64,000 nt of DNA from Sphingomonas abietis (GCF_027625475.1 NZ_CP115174.1:3504501-3568500), one strand, 5' to 3'; numbered from the stretch's first letter, positions 7,548 to 17,148 are shown. Notes: a model not told the origin generated them from the letters alone. A program made the numbers and translations.

Positions 7548-8858
7548 TCAGGGCAAGACTTGCACGGGAACGGTGCCGGGCTTGTCAGCAGCCTCCTTCT
7601 GGAGGTTGATGAGCTGCTCGATGAGCGCGACGACCCCCATGTTTCGCTCAAGATTGTTGTCCTGGGAAATCGCGTATCGGGTTCTCAGAAGCGACGTCGC
7701 GACTACAGCCCGGTCACTGACAGCGCCTAGCGAGAACAGCGGCGCTCCAGACACTGGCACCGGTTTCGAACTCCTGAGGTACTGGCCGACGTAGCGGATC
7801 ACGCCCTCGGTAGATCTGAATGTCACCCGAGGTGCTACTTTGAAGACGAGGTCGTTCCCCTTGCTGTCGGCACCGAGCATTTCGCCGTTGCCGAGGTAAA
7901 TTGCGTTGGGCTGAGCGTTAGGATCGGAGTTAGCCTTCGCCGCAGCTTTGAGGCCCTTTACGCAGCTGTCGTCAGCTTCGAACCGCACAGCGACCTTGGA
8001 CGAGGCCGGCCGGACGAGATACGCCTTGGAATCGTCTGCCGGGTCCGCCGTGATCGAGCCTTCGACGTCGAGCTTATCTCCGTCCAAGAGCGCAAGGTCG
8101 CTGATCGACAACGGGTTCGGCTGCCCTGGCTTTCCCAACAGTCGAGACACCGGTGCGAGTTTTGCGGCAGCCTTGTCCTTCTTGCCGGTCGCCAGCTTGT
8201 AGCATTTGACCTGCTCCTCAAATGCTGCGCTATTCGGGAAGGTATTGTCGAAAGACATCGGCTTGGGAGGCGTGTTTGCGTCCTCGTAGTATTGCACGAG
8301 ATCTCCCTTTTCGCCGTAGCCATCGACCTTTTCGGTCAACGCGAACTCGATCCTGACGACGAGCAAATGGAGCGCGACACCTCCATCAAGACCTTGGTCC
8401 AGAAAGTTGGCGACGGTATCGGCTGGGATCGGGCTCAATATGCCCTGGTAGAATTTCTGCGTGTCGAAGACCGCCACGTCAAAGCTGGGACCGGTGCTGA
8501 GCGTGCCTCCCACCGAAGGCGTGAACGTGTCGCCGCCAGTCACCGCCGTGTCTTTGATGGTCTGCGTCAGGGCGCCAGCAGCAGTCTGATTGTCCACTTC
8601 ATGCGTGCTGGTTTTGTCTTTCAGCGCTGAATTGAAGCCCGCGCTCGCGCCAACCGTTATCGACCCCGAAAGCCGACTCGCCGCCGTATAGTGCAGCGGC
8701 ATGCCGACCTTGGCTCGCGCGATGTTCAGAAGCACCAGTTCGTCGGCCATGGTCGCGACAGCAGTATTATATTCGACGGCCATCCGATGAACGCGATTAG
8801 GGAAAGCGCATCCGCTCAGCACACTCACCATGCCGATTACCGCAAGATATCGCTTCAT
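7548..8858 (-). CDS. Putative outer-membrane lipoprotein inserted in the tra operon
   Basis: About 436 residues. The start at 8858 gives a short lipoprotein signal, MKRYLAVIGMVSVLSGC, whose LSGC is a good lipobox. A GGGGGA element lies just upstream. The mature part includes a segment (VLLNIARAKVGMPLHYTAASRLSG) of the kind seen in alphaproteobacterial hypothetical lipoproteins, serine/threonine-rich stretches, and a C-terminal helical region. No enzymatic motif is visible. It is encoded opposite to the conjugation genes and sits between the signal peptidase and traF, so it is probably cargo and not part of the transfer machinery. Use of less GC-rich codons than its tra neighbours also suggests separate origin. 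Confidence 0.65.
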   Translation of the reverse strand: MKRYLAVIGMVSVLSGCAFPNRVHRMAVEYNTAVATMADELVLLNIARAKVGMPLHYTAASRLSGSITVGASAGFNSALKDKTSTHEVDNQTAAGALTQTIKDTAVTGGDTFTPSVGGTLSTGPSFDVAVFDTQKFYQGILSPIPADTVANFLDQGLDGGVALHLLVVRIEFALTEKVDGYGEKGDLVQYYEDANTPPKPMSFDNTFPNSAAFEEQVKCYKLATGKKDKAAAKLAPVSRLLGKPGQPNPLSISDLALLDGDKLDVEGSITADPADDSKAYLVRPASSKVAVRFEADDSCVKGLKAAAKANSDPNAQPNAIYLGNGEMLGADSKGNDLVFKVAPRVTFRSTEGVIRYVGQYLRSSKPVPVSGAPLFSLGAVSDRAVVATSLLRTRYAISQDNNLERNMGVVALIEQLINLQKEAADKPGTVPVQVLP

Positions 8859-8938
8859 CGAGATCCCCCAACCCCGTGCGACCCGATCATAGCACATTTC
8901 AAATCAATCTATAGATGATTCCTCCAGTCTGGCGATTT

Positions 8939-9115
8939 TTAGTAAGTCGAGACTTTTGCCTCATCTACCATGCATTTAGTCGAAAAGCCGGCTCCAGAGT
9001 CCGCGCTGCCGTCCTGAAAGACGAAATTTTGCACAAACGGCACTGAAGTGCCCGCTGCCTTGAAGCGACCGCAACGGAACAGCACCGTCCGCGCATGGTA
9101 CAACGATTGCGATCC
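8939..9115 (-). pseudogene. C-terminal remnant of an unknown minus-strand gene
   Basis: The minus-strand frame ending at 8939 reads as a plausible protein tail, including FKAAGTSVPFVQNFVF and GFSTKCMVDEAKVSTY before a stop. This character is lost on reaching the traF start near 9119, where the frame continues only as a shadow of traF. I interpret it as the 3' end of a gene that belonged with the neighbouring lipoprotein module and was cut at its 5' side where the module meets traF. The evidence is composition and plausibility only, so it may simply be non-coding. Confidence 0.35.
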
Positions 9116-9118
9116 CAT

Positions 9119-10018
9119 ATGGCGACTGGCGGGTCTTTTGGCCCCAGCGCCCTCATATCCCTCGCGCTGTTCGCTGCGCCGGCAACGGCCCAGTCCGCGC
9201 CCGATCGCAGTGGCGCCGACAAGCACGGCTATTGGTGGTATCAGTCGCCGCCTCCCCCGGCGAGCAAGCAGGACGATGCCGACGCGCTGGAGAAGCCTGC
9301 GATCCCGCCGATGGCGGAACTCGCAACCTGGACACCACCCAAAATCCGCAAGCTGATAGAACAGCAGCGCGATTATGCGGCAACCGTTCTGACCGTCGAT
9401 GCGGTCGCCGATTTCTGGCGACTGCAGGACTTCGCACGACGCAAGGCACGCGCCTTCGCAGGCGTCACCCAGATCGCCATGCTCCAGCACCCGGAGCTGA
9501 ACTCGAAGTCGGCCAATCCGATGGTCGGTGATGCCCGTTCCGAGATGACCGCCGAGAAGGACGCCATCCGGCGCTCCTACCTGCGATCCCAGGCGGGCGA
9601 GTTTGCACTCGTGATGTTTGGTCGGGCGACCTGCGGATATTGCCGCGTCCAGTGGCCCATCATCCAACGCTTCCAGGAGGAGATGGGCTGGCAGGTGACG
9701 CTGGTCGACCTCGATCGCCGCCCCGACGTCGCCCAGCGCTTCGGCGTCGAGATCACGCCCACGACAATGGTGATCCGGCGCGCGAGCCAGCAGCGTATGG
9801 TCATCGCCTCAGGCGTAGAGGCGTATCCGAACCTCTCGCAGATGGCCTATCAGGCAGTCCGGCTGCTGCGCGGCGATATTCGACCCGAGCAGTTCATGAC
9901 CGGCCCCGGTGAGGATGCCGGCTTCTTCGACGCGCTCGGCAACGGTCCGGTCTCCGCGACCGATCCGCAAGTGCTCGGCGGCGATCTCGTCGTCGCCAAT
10001 GCGGAGCGCCGGCCATGA
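9119..10018 (+). CDS. traF: TraF, thioredoxin-like conjugal transfer protein
   Basis: About 299 residues. F-type TraF is a periplasmic thioredoxin-fold protein required for pilus assembly. The N-terminus holds a signal peptide ending near ATAQS, then the aromatic GYWWYQSPPPP segment typical of TraF (the family carries a GWHFY-type motif there). The thioredoxin domain has ATCGYC at about residues 170-174, a real CxxC pair, and a cis-proline region ITPTTMV. Many F-type TraF proteins lack the active cysteines, so this one may be a functional oxidoreductase. Starts at 9095 and 9119 are possible; 9119 is nearer the signal peptide. The stop overlaps the next start (ATGA). Confidence 0.88.
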   Translation: MATGGSFGPSALISLALFAAPATAQSAPDRSGADKHGYWWYQSPPPPASKQDDADALEKPAIPPMAELATWTPPKIRKLIEQQRDYAATVLTVDAVADFWRLQDFARRKARAFAGVTQIAMLQHPELNSKSANPMVGDARSEMTAEKDAIRRSYLRSQAGEFALVMFGRATCGYCRVQWPIIQRFQEEMGWQVTLVDLDRRPDVAQRFGVEITPTTMVIRRASQQRMVIASGVEAYPNLSQMAYQAVRLLRGDIRPEQFMTGPGEDAGFFDALGNGPVSATDPQVLGGDLVVANAERRP

Positions 10019-10596
10019 CTCGCTTCGTCTTTCTGCTCGGCATCCCCGGCCTCGTGATCGCGACGGGGACCTGCGCGACCGCGCAGACCATCACGCGCGA
10101 ACAGGCAATGCGGGCGGCAATCCACCCCGTGCCCGATCAGGCGACGATGCAGGCCTGGCTCTCTCGCGTACCCGTCACGCGCGAGTTTCCCGATGATTTC
10201 GCCGCCACCCTCACCGGCCAGGGGCCGGCCTTCGTCATCGAGATGTCGACCGCAGCGCGCTGCATCCCCTGCGGCGACCTATGGACAAAGCTGACAACGC
10301 TCGCCCGGCGCTACGGCTGGAGGGTCCAGACGATCAATCCCAACGAGGCGATGATACGCTCGGGCAGGCTGGGCTTGCCCTGGGTCGGCCATCCCGTCGC
10401 CTGGGTGCGCCCGATCGCCGACGAGAACCGTGTGGTGCCGGTGGCGATCGGCACCGACCACGGCCCCAACCTCGCGCGCAACCTCTACCTCGCGGCCAAG
10501 ATGCTGACCGGCGTACGGCCGGCCGTCGGCGTGCGCGCCATGTCGAAATTCACCGGCATCGTCGAGATGCCCACCGCAACCAGGGAGCGGCGCTGA
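10015..10596 (+). CDS. Periplasmic thioredoxin-fold protein, TrbB-like
   Basis: A 193-residue exported protein with a signal peptide cleaved around CATAQ and a CxxC active-site-like motif (CIPCGDLW, about Cys83 to Cys86) in a thioredoxin-like context. It is coupled to traF by a four-base overlap and precedes traH. In F-type systems the thiol isomerase TrbB lies near here and acts with TraF on the cysteine-rich TraU, TraN and TraH. The role of disulphide shuffling for these partners is therefore a reasonable inference. Sequence resemblance to F TrbB is not strong enough for a firm symbol. Confidence 0.6.
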   Translation: MTRFVFLLGIPGLVIATGTCATAQTITREQAMRAAIHPVPDQATMQAWLSRVPVTREFPDDFAATLTGQGPAFVIEMSTAARCIPCGDLWTKLTTLARRYGWRVQTINPNEAMIRSGRLGLPWVGHPVAWVRPIADENRVVPVAIGTDHGPNLARNLYLAAKMLTGVRPAVGVRAMSKFTGIVEMPTATRERR

Positions 10597-10648
10597 GCAT
10601 GGCGGGCTCGGCGCCGTCCCTCCCCTTCTATTCCCATTGGAGTCCGTC

Positions 10649-12078
10649 ATGCTCTGCTTCCTCGCCCGCGTCGCCGGGTTGCTCGCGGCCGCCCTCTTCG
10701 CCTCGCTGTTGACGGCAGCGCCGGCCTCCGCCCAGAGCTGGGCGGAGAGCTGGTTCGACAATGTCACTTATACGTCGCCTGGCAGCTTCGAGGATCAGAC
10801 GCGCGGCTATCTGACCGCAGGCGGGATGTCGGGGCGGGTCGACGTCCATAACGACTATCTGATGTCGGTGAGCTTGCCCAAGGTGAAGGCGGGCTGCGGT
10901 GGCATCGACATGTTCCTTGGCGGCATGTCGTTCCTCGATCCCGACTATCTGGTCCAGAAGCTTGAAAGCATCCTGCAGGCCGCCCCTGCGGTCGCGTTCC
11001 AGTATCTGCTCGAAACGCTTGACGAGAAGATGGGGAACATCATCTCGAAGATGGAGGCGGCGACCAACTTTCTGAATTCGATTCAGGTCAACGACTGCCG
11101 TCTCGCGAACCGTATGGTCCAGATCGCCAAGGGCGACGACAATATGAGCGGCATCATCGAGGAGATGACCGGCTACCGCTCGGTCAAGCAGGGCTTCGCC
11201 AAAAAAGCTATCAGCAGAGCCGCGAGAAGATTGAGGCGAACAACAACAACCCGACCGAAGACCTGAAGGACTCACTCGCGAACTGCCCGGCCGAGGTGAC
11301 CGAGATCTTCCGATCCGGCTCGCTGCTCTCCCATGCCGCATCACGCGTCGGTGCCGGCGACTGGGCGGCCGTGATGCGCGCCCGGGTGGGCGACGTCTAC
11401 ATGCGCTGGGATCCGACCGACAAGGTGCCGTTGTTCACGGCGATCCCGCAATGCCCTGGGCAGGACACCGAGAGCGCACAGGATTTCCTGACCGGGCGCG
11501 TCCAGAAGCGGTCGCTCAGCATCCCACCGACCGCGACCGACTGCGCGCAGGATGGTACCGGCAAAGGCGCCCTCATCCTCGCCCGCGACCGGATGGAATC
11601 GATCGCGACCAAGATCCGAACCCGCGCGGCGCTGAGCCCCGAGGAGAAGCAGTTCGTGGCGAACGTGCGCACCCTCCCCGTCTATCGCATGCTGGAATGG
11701 GGCGTCCGCCAGGGCGTGGTCGACTCGGTGATCGCCGATACCGACGAGCTGGTGGCGCTCACCCTTGCCTACCAGATGCTCAACGATCTCACGCGCACCA
11801 TCGATTATACGGTGACCAACGCGGAGCGCGGCACCACCACCGCAGGCGCCGCCGACGTCAACAATACCAACGTCTGCCAGACCAAGATCCTCTCCAAGGG
11901 GATCGAGCAACTCCGCGACCTGCGCGATGAGGTGCTCCGGCAGCGCGCGCAGATGCGCCAGAGCTATATGGCGGCGTTGTCGGCGGCCAATCTGTCCGCG
12001 AGCTATTCGGGTCTGATCCGGGCGCGCGACCGTGACGCCAGGGATGCCGCCGGCGCTGCCGCGGCGCGTAACCAGTGA
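10649..12078 (+). pseudogene. traH: TraH, interrupted by a frameshift at an A6 run
   Basis: TraH is a periplasmic mating-pair and pilus assembly protein of about 450-480 residues. The first part, from ATG 10649 (SD-like TTGGAG just upstream), has a signal peptide (ending ASAQS) and the TraH segment VKAGCGGIDMFLGGMSFL. After GYRSVKQGFAKK at 11205 the frame derails into an arginine-rich tail. The correct continuation (SYQQSREKIEANNNNPTEDL, then CPAEVTEIFRSGSLL) lies in the -1 frame and runs on to 12078. One extra A in the run at 11200-11205 would join the two parts perfectly. This could be a pseudogene, a base-call error, or slippage on a short A run followed by G. The 3' part runs straight into traG with a GTGA overlap. 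Confidence 0.8.
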
Positions 12079-15000
12079 GCGCAAGGATCGCCATGCGCCG
12101 CCTGACCAAGCTCCTCACCGGTGCGATCCTCGCCTTCGCCACCTCCCCGGCCTGGGCGGTGGAGGCCAGCTTCCACACCTATGACGGCTTCGCCGAAACC
12201 GTGGACGCTTTCCGGCTCGTGTCGATGATCTTCGCCGATCCGCGATACGAGACGCTGGTGCTGATCGTCGCGACCGTCGGCATCGGGCTCGGTGCGATCA
12301 TCGCCAGCGTGCGGGGTACCGGCATGGGCCTGGTAGCCTTCGGCTTCCAGATGCTGATCGGCATAGGCCTGTTCGTCGGTCTGATCGCGACGACCGGCAC
12401 GGTCCATGTCTATGACCGCGTCCGCAATGCCTATCAGCCGGTCGGCGGCGTACCCAATCTGCTGGTGCTGGTGGCGGGCGCCACCAACATGATCGAACGC
12501 GCGCTCGTCGAGACAATCGACGACAACACGCTCGACCCCAATGCCAAGATCGAATTCGGCGCGGGCGGGCACAGCTTCGACCTGTTCCTGAACGCGGTCT
12601 CCCCGCGCGGACCGATGACCGACACCTTCCTTGATGCGACGATCAAGGACTATGTCCGCCAATGCTATCCGGTCGCGCGCGTCTCGGCCGCATACGGCGT
12701 CGATGACGACAAGCTGTTCCGCAGCACGACCGATCTGCCCGCAGCCTTCGCTGCCATGGCCGGTCCCTCGACCTTCTCGACGGTCTATACCGATGCCGAC
12801 AAGGGCGGCACGACGATGAGCTGCTCGGACGCCTGGGCTTATATCTCGGACCGGCTTTCCGACCCCAATCTCTTTGACGCCTATACCCGGCAGATCTGCG
12901 CGAGGACCGGCTTCGACGTGGACAATGCGCAGCAACTGACGCGCTGCCGATCACAGCTCGGCGACATGGGCGACATGATGCTAAAGCGCCCCCTCACCGC
13001 TCAGGCGTTGATGACGCACATCCTTTTGGGGAACGCCGTGGGCGACGTGCTGTTCGAGGACTCGCCTGCCAGCGCTGCGCGAGTGATGGCGAACCGTGCG
13101 GTGATGTCGAGTGGTCTCGCGTCCATGTCGGTCGCGAACGAATGGATGCCGACTATCCGGGCGACGGTGTTCGGGATCATGCTCTTCATGGTCCCAATCG
13201 CGCTGCTGTTCATCCTCACGCCGATCAACATGCGTGTCGCGAGCTTCGCGTTCGGCCTGTTCGTTTTTGTCGCCCTGTGGGGCGTGATTGACGCCGGCAT
13301 CTACCAACTGACCCTCGGTCGCGCGATGGCGACGCTCGAGGAGATGCGCTCCAACGCGCTCGCTGCGAACGCCTGGCTGCTGGCGCCGTCCGCTGCAATG
13401 AAGGCGCTGGCGGTGTTCGGGTCGTTTCGTACCGCTGCCGCCGGCCTTGCGGGCGCCTTCGTGTTCACGGTCTTCCGCTTCAGCGGTAATGTCTTCACCT
13501 CCTTCACCTCCGGGTCGCTCAGCGTCGCTGGTCAGGCGTCGTCGGCGGCGGCACCGATGGCGACCCCCGAGGGACAGGCGTCCGCGTTGGAGGCGCAAGC
13601 TTCCGCGTTCGGCACCCGGACCCGGGCGGCGGCAACGTCGAGCTTCGGCGACTTCGGCGAGCGCTCGACCTTCGGCGCCAACCGCGCTTTTGGCGAGGCC
13701 AACCGCATCCTCGGCGACAGCCCAGGCGCAGCAGGCAGTACACCCTTCGCCCTCGGCGGAATCGAGGGTTCGCGACAGCTGGGCAGCCTTGCACCAGCGC
13801 TTGCTGGCAAGGACATCTCGGACCCGGACGTTTCACGAGCGGTCAGGGCCAATGCGACAACCACGGCGATCCAGCAATTTGCCGAAAAAGACGCGCTGCG
13901 GGCGCTCGGCAACACCTATTTCGGCGATGGAGAGGCCGGTGAGCGCAGCTTCGCCGCGTTCACCCAAAACCTCGTCCAGTGGAAGGCCTTCGGCGATCAG
14001 CGCGCCTACGGGATGATGATGCAGGCTGCGACCCGCAATTTTGAGCGCGCAGGCTATTCACCCGAGGACGCGAGCTTGAAAGCGTCGGGCGTGATCGCCG
14101 ACGCCCAGTCGGACCCGACCTTCGCGAAGCTCATCGCAAACGCTTACGATCAGGAGCAGATGCTCACCAACGATCTCACCAGCGCGCAGGTCCAGGCGGG
14201 TGCAATGGCGGGCCGGCGCGATTTTTCGGGCGGCAACGTGGCAGAAATAGAGCGGTCGAACGTCGCTGCCGAGCAAGCGTGGCGCACCGGATCGAACACC
14301 GGCCAGCGGGATGCCTCCGAAATGCTCGGCCTGCCTCTCGCCGAGACGTCGCGCCGGATCTCCTTCATCAGTGCGCTCTCGGGCGAGGCACGCAGCACGG
14401 CGATTTCCCAGCTCGCCAAGTCGACCGGTCGATCGGAAGCCCAGGTCGAGCACGCTCTTGAGCGGTACAACGCCGCTGTTTCGGTCGGGACCGCCGACGG
14501 TGCGACGGCCGAGGCCGGCCGTGAAGGCACGAGCGTTTATGGCCGCACCCGCGACGCCGCCGGTTATGATTTCGCCGAACGTTCCGGCAAGCTCGACGCT
14601 CAAAAGGAGGTTGGGCTCGACGGCACACGTTCTGCGGCACGGATCGGCGAGCAGCGCAAACAGTCCGACGATTTCGGATTCGCAGAGGGCGCCGCCGCCG
14701 CCGGCGTCTCGACGCGGGAGGCGGCGCGGCTCGACAGCTTCATCCAGGCGCTCACTCGCACATCGGGCAACCAGATCGACATGGAGGAAGGTGGCGCTAC
14801 CGGCGCGGCCGATCGCGCGCGCAACGACCGGCTCACCAGCATCGTCGATAAGGAGCGGCTAACTCGGATTCAGGGACTGCTCGCCGACCGCGGCATCAAG
14901 ATGAGCAAACGCCAGATCGCCATGGACCAGAATGGCGATTTCAGCCTCAATCTCACGCCTGATGCTGCCGCCGGCATGTGGCGCGCGGGCCTCATCAACC

Positions 15001-15821
15001 AGAGCCAGCTGGGCGCGATCGCCAACGGCGGGCGGGCGAGGTTCAGCCTTGCAGACAATGACCTGCTCGTCTCCAGCAGCACCGATTTCAGCCGCACGGC
15101 GCGCTCCGACACCAGCACCCGGTTCGAGGCTGGCAAGCAGGCCGGGCCGGATACCATCGAGCATTTCCTCGGAGGGGGGAAGGAAGGCCAGGTCGAGCTC
15201 AGCAACTGGCTGCGCGGTGGATTCGAAATGGATCGCAAGGGTCAATGGCGCCTGAAGCCCCAAGTGGCTGATACGCTTCAGCGCGACGTTCAGGCAGTCA
15301 TGGCGCAGACCGGTTGGACGCGTTCCCTGGACCGCAGCGCAGACAAGCAAACCACGATGGGCACGTCGTGGCATATCGGAGGCACTTTAAGTGCTGGCGG
15401 TGGTGCATCCGGATCCGACGGCAAGGGGGCAGCTTCGGGTATCAAGGCTTCGACCCAAGGAGAGGCACAAGCTAGTGTCGACAGCAACGAAACCGGCAGC
15501 ACACGATCGGTCGCTTCTGGGTCGATGGATATTGTGAACTACGATGTCCGAACTGCTATCGCCGAAGCAGAGCGAGCCGCGGGGAGGTCGAACGCACCTG
15601 AACGAGCGTTTGGAGAAGAACTATCTCGGCGAATTCTTGGGCCCGACGGTCTGCGAAACAAATATCTGGCTGAATCCGCATCTGGTCGATCGACCTGGGA
15701 TTGGGCAGCTCCAATTACTTCAATCGAACAGAAGTCCGTGCTTTCGACTGGTAGATTCCGCTCTGATCGAGATCAGAGTTCGGACGATGGCGATCCGACC
15801 TTCAGGAACCGCAAGGATTAG
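12075..15821 (+). CDS. traG: TraG, F-type mating-pair stabilisation and entry-exclusion target
   Basis: A 1248-residue inner-membrane protein. The N-terminal third matches TraG of F-type systems: a signal-like segment (ending SPAWAVEASFHTYDG), several transmembrane helices within residues 50-130 and 360-450, and a cysteine-containing periplasmic domain between. The long C-terminal part is polar, Ala/Gly/Ser-rich and probably periplasmic, where TraG contacts the recipient's exclusion protein. It starts on a GTG overlapping the traH stop (ATG 12093 is an alternative) and looks intact. The last 80 residues are less conserved in character. Its 3' end overlaps the convergent gene on the other strand by four bases. 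Confidence 0.88.
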   Translation: MSARIAMRRLTKLLTGAILAFATSPAWAVEASFHTYDGFAETVDAFRLVSMIFADPRYETLVLIVATVGIGLGAIIASVRGTGMGLVAFGFQMLIGIGLFVGLIATTGTVHVYDRVRNAYQPVGGVPNLLVLVAGATNMIERALVETIDDNTLDPNAKIEFGAGGHSFDLFLNAVSPRGPMTDTFLDATIKDYVRQCYPVARVSAAYGVDDDKLFRSTTDLPAAFAAMAGPSTFSTVYTDADKGGTTMSCSDAWAYISDRLSDPNLFDAYTRQICARTGFDVDNAQQLTRCRSQLGDMGDMMLKRPLTAQALMTHILLGNAVGDVLFEDSPASAARVMANRAVMSSGLASMSVANEWMPTIRATVFGIMLFMVPIALLFILTPINMRVASFAFGLFVFVALWGVIDAGIYQLTLGRAMATLEEMRSNALAANAWLLAPSAAMKALAVFGSFRTAAAGLAGAFVFTVFRFSGNVFTSFTSGSLSVAGQASSAAAPMATPEGQASALEAQASAFGTRTRAAATSSFGDFGERSTFGANRAFGEANRILGDSPGAAGSTPFALGGIEGSRQLGSLAPALAGKDISDPDVSRAVRANATTTAIQQFAEKDALRALGNTYFGDGEAGERSFAAFTQNLVQWKAFGDQRAYGMMMQAATRNFERAGYSPEDASLKASGVIADAQSDPTFAKLIANAYDQEQMLTNDLTSAQVQAGAMAGRRDFSGGNVAEIERSNVAAEQAWRTGSNTGQRDASEMLGLPLAETSRRISFISALSGEARSTAISQLAKSTGRSEAQVEHALERYNAAVSVGTADGATAEAGREGTSVYGRTRDAAGYDFAERSGKLDAQKEVGLDGTRSAARIGEQRKQSDDFGFAEGAAAAGVSTREAARLDSFIQALTRTSGNQIDMEEGGATGAADRARNDRLTSIVDKERLTRIQGLLADRGIKMSKRQIAMDQNGDFSLNLTPDAAAGMWRAGLINQSQLGAIANGGRARFSLADNDLLVSSSTDFSRTARSDTSTRFEAGKQAGPDTIEHFLGGGKEGQVELSNWLRGGFEMDRKGQWRLKPQVADTLQRDVQAVMAQTGWTRSLDRSADKQTTMGTSWHIGGTLSAGGGASGSDGKGAASGIKASTQGEAQASVDSNETGSTRSVASGSMDIVNYDVRTAIAEAERAAGRSNAPERAFGEELSRRILGPDGLRNKYLAESASGRSTWDWAAPITSIEQKSVLSTGRFRSDRDQSSDDGDPTFRNRKD

Positions 15822-16231
15822 CGCTTCTTACTTCGTTTGACCGCTTCATCCATCGCACGGCTCCCAATCCACATAGGTCCCGAGCGAGGGTCAAATTGGT
15901 CAACACTCCAATTCGGCCCGCCCTCGCACCGCCGAATGTGCTCGCCAGAACTATAATCCACGCCGCGCTGGAGATGAGCGAACCACCGCCCACCGAGCAC
16001 GACCAACGCCGTCATCGGGAGAAACACGAGGTTTAAGATCATCGAGTATCCGCTCTCGGCAAACGGATCTAGAAAGGTCGGCCGCGTGGGATCGCCCATC
16101 GCTAGCCAGTAAGCCGGAATCGATGCCCACCAGACTTTCGCTATCAGAGGTCGCCATAGGAAATCGACGAGCTTAGGAGCCGGTGATGCATCCGGCGTTT
16201 CGACAGGCTCATTGGTTCTAAGTTTTTGCAT
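15818..16231 (-). CDS. Small inner-membrane protein, function unknown
   Basis: About 137 residues from the ATG at 16231. A polar N-terminus is followed by two hydrophobic segments (IAKVWWASIPAYWLAM and SMILNLVFLPMTALVVLGG) and a polar C-terminus rich in basic residues at the very end (AVKRSKKR). It converges on traG with a four-base overlap of stop codons. An exclusion-type protein would be a sensible neighbour for traG, but I see no motif to support this. A longer frame back to 16432 exists but its extra N-terminus looks non-coding. Confidence 0.5.
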   Translation of the reverse strand: MQKLRTNEPVETPDASPAPKLVDFLWRPLIAKVWWASIPAYWLAMGDPTRPTFLDPFAESGYSMILNLVFLPMTALVVLGGRWFAHLQRGVDYSSGEHIRRCEGGPNWSVDQFDPRSGPMWIGSRAMDEAVKRSKKR

Positions 16232-16356
16232 GACCGTTCTCGGTTCGTACCATAACAGAACCAAACTACGAGATCGAAGTCTTTTTTCCCGCAAAGTTTG
16301 CGGAGCTTGATGCGGCGCGACAGCAAGCGACTTGCTCACACGCGCCGTTCGCACTA

Positions 16357-16375
16357 TAGCTGACCAGCTAGTCAG
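16357..16375. promoter_or_regulatory. Nested palindromes before phd, possible autoregulatory operator
   Basis: Two overlapping inverted repeats lie just before the antitoxin ribosome-binding site: TAGCT-GACC-AGCTA (16357-16370) and CTGAC-CAGCTA-GTCAG (16360-16375). Phd/YefM-family antitoxins repress their own operon by binding short palindromes in exactly this position. The role is inferred. Confidence 0.4.
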
Positions 16376-16387
16376 GTGGAGGCCAAC

Positions 16388-16684
16388 ATGGCGATTGCTG
16401 TGCGCAAAGGCGGCCGTGAAACGGCCTCCCACGGAGGCACATGGAAGCTTGAAGACGCAAAGGCGCGCTTCAGCGAACTCGTGCGCCTGGCCGAGAGCGA
16501 AGGACCGCAGCGGGTAACGGTGCGAGGGCGCGAAGCAGTCGTGGTCATGAGCGTAGCCGAGTTGAATAGGCTCCTCCCAGAAGCACAGGAGCGGCCGGGT
16601 TTGGTTTCCTTTCTAGAGGGTCTCGGCCTCGACGGTCTGCCGATCGAACGCGAAATCGACCGTGGCCGGAACGTTGCCTTGTGA
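16388..16684 (+). CDS. Phd/YefM-family antitoxin
   Basis: A 98-residue antitoxin. WKLEDAKARFSELVRLAESEGPQ matches the Phd/YefM N-terminal DNA-binding and dimerisation domain (only part of it is diagnostic), followed by RVTVRGREAVVVMSVAELNRL, the family's second strand pair. The C-terminal region (FLEGLGLDGLPIERE) would wrap and inhibit the toxin. ATG 16388 is preceded by GTGGAGG. The stop overlaps the PIN toxin start by GTGA, the usual coupling of such pairs. Confidence 0.85.
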   Translation: MAIAVRKGGRETASHGGTWKLEDAKARFSELVRLAESEGPQRVTVRGREAVVVMSVAELNRLLPEAQERPGLVSFLEGLGLDGLPIEREIDRGRNVAL

Positions 16685-17133
16685 ATGGATGGCTGCTCGA
16701 TACCCACGTCATTTCCGCGCTTGCGAGCCCGAACGGCGCTCCGAGCGTCAAGGCGTGGGCGGCTAATCAGCCGGAGTACCGCATGTATCTGAGCGTTCTC
16801 ACGCTGGCGGAATATGAAAAGGGCATCCACAATCTGGAGCCGGACCATCCCGATCGCTCTCGCTACATGGCGGTCAGAGACGCTCTCATCGACCGATTCA
16901 GCGATCGCATCCTCTCAGTCGACGATGCGATCATATATCGATGGGGCGCAATCTCGGGCGACGTGAAACGGCAGACGCGACAAGCACCGCCAGTCATCGA
17001 CACGATGCTGGCTGCGACCTCCATCGAGCACGACCTGTTCCTTGTCACGCGGAACGTGAAGGACACGCAGCATAGCGGTGCAGCCATATTCAACCCATGG
17101 GAAGATGATCCCGAGCGCTTCCCCCTCACCTGA
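16681..17133 (+). CDS. PIN-domain toxin, VapC/FitB family
   Basis: A 150-residue PIN-domain ribonuclease. The acidic metal-binding residues are visible: WLLDTHVISAL (first Asp), AEYEKGI (Glu), and the PPVIDTMLAATS and VTRNVKD region with the later acidic residues. VapC-type toxins cleave initiator tRNA or rRNA when freed from their antitoxin. The gene starts with GTG, coupled to the Phd-like antitoxin upstream. The nearby conjugation genes suggest an addiction role for an element, though not certainly this one. Confidence 0.87.
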   Translation: MNGWLLDTHVISALASPNGAPSVKAWAANQPEYRMYLSVLTLAEYEKGIHNLEPDHPDRSRYMAVRDALIDRFSDRILSVDDAIIYRWGAISGDVKRQTRQAPPVIDTMLAATSIEHDLFLVTRNVKDTQHSGAAIFNPWEDDPERFPLT

Positions 17134-17148
17134 TTGACCGAAAACAGC

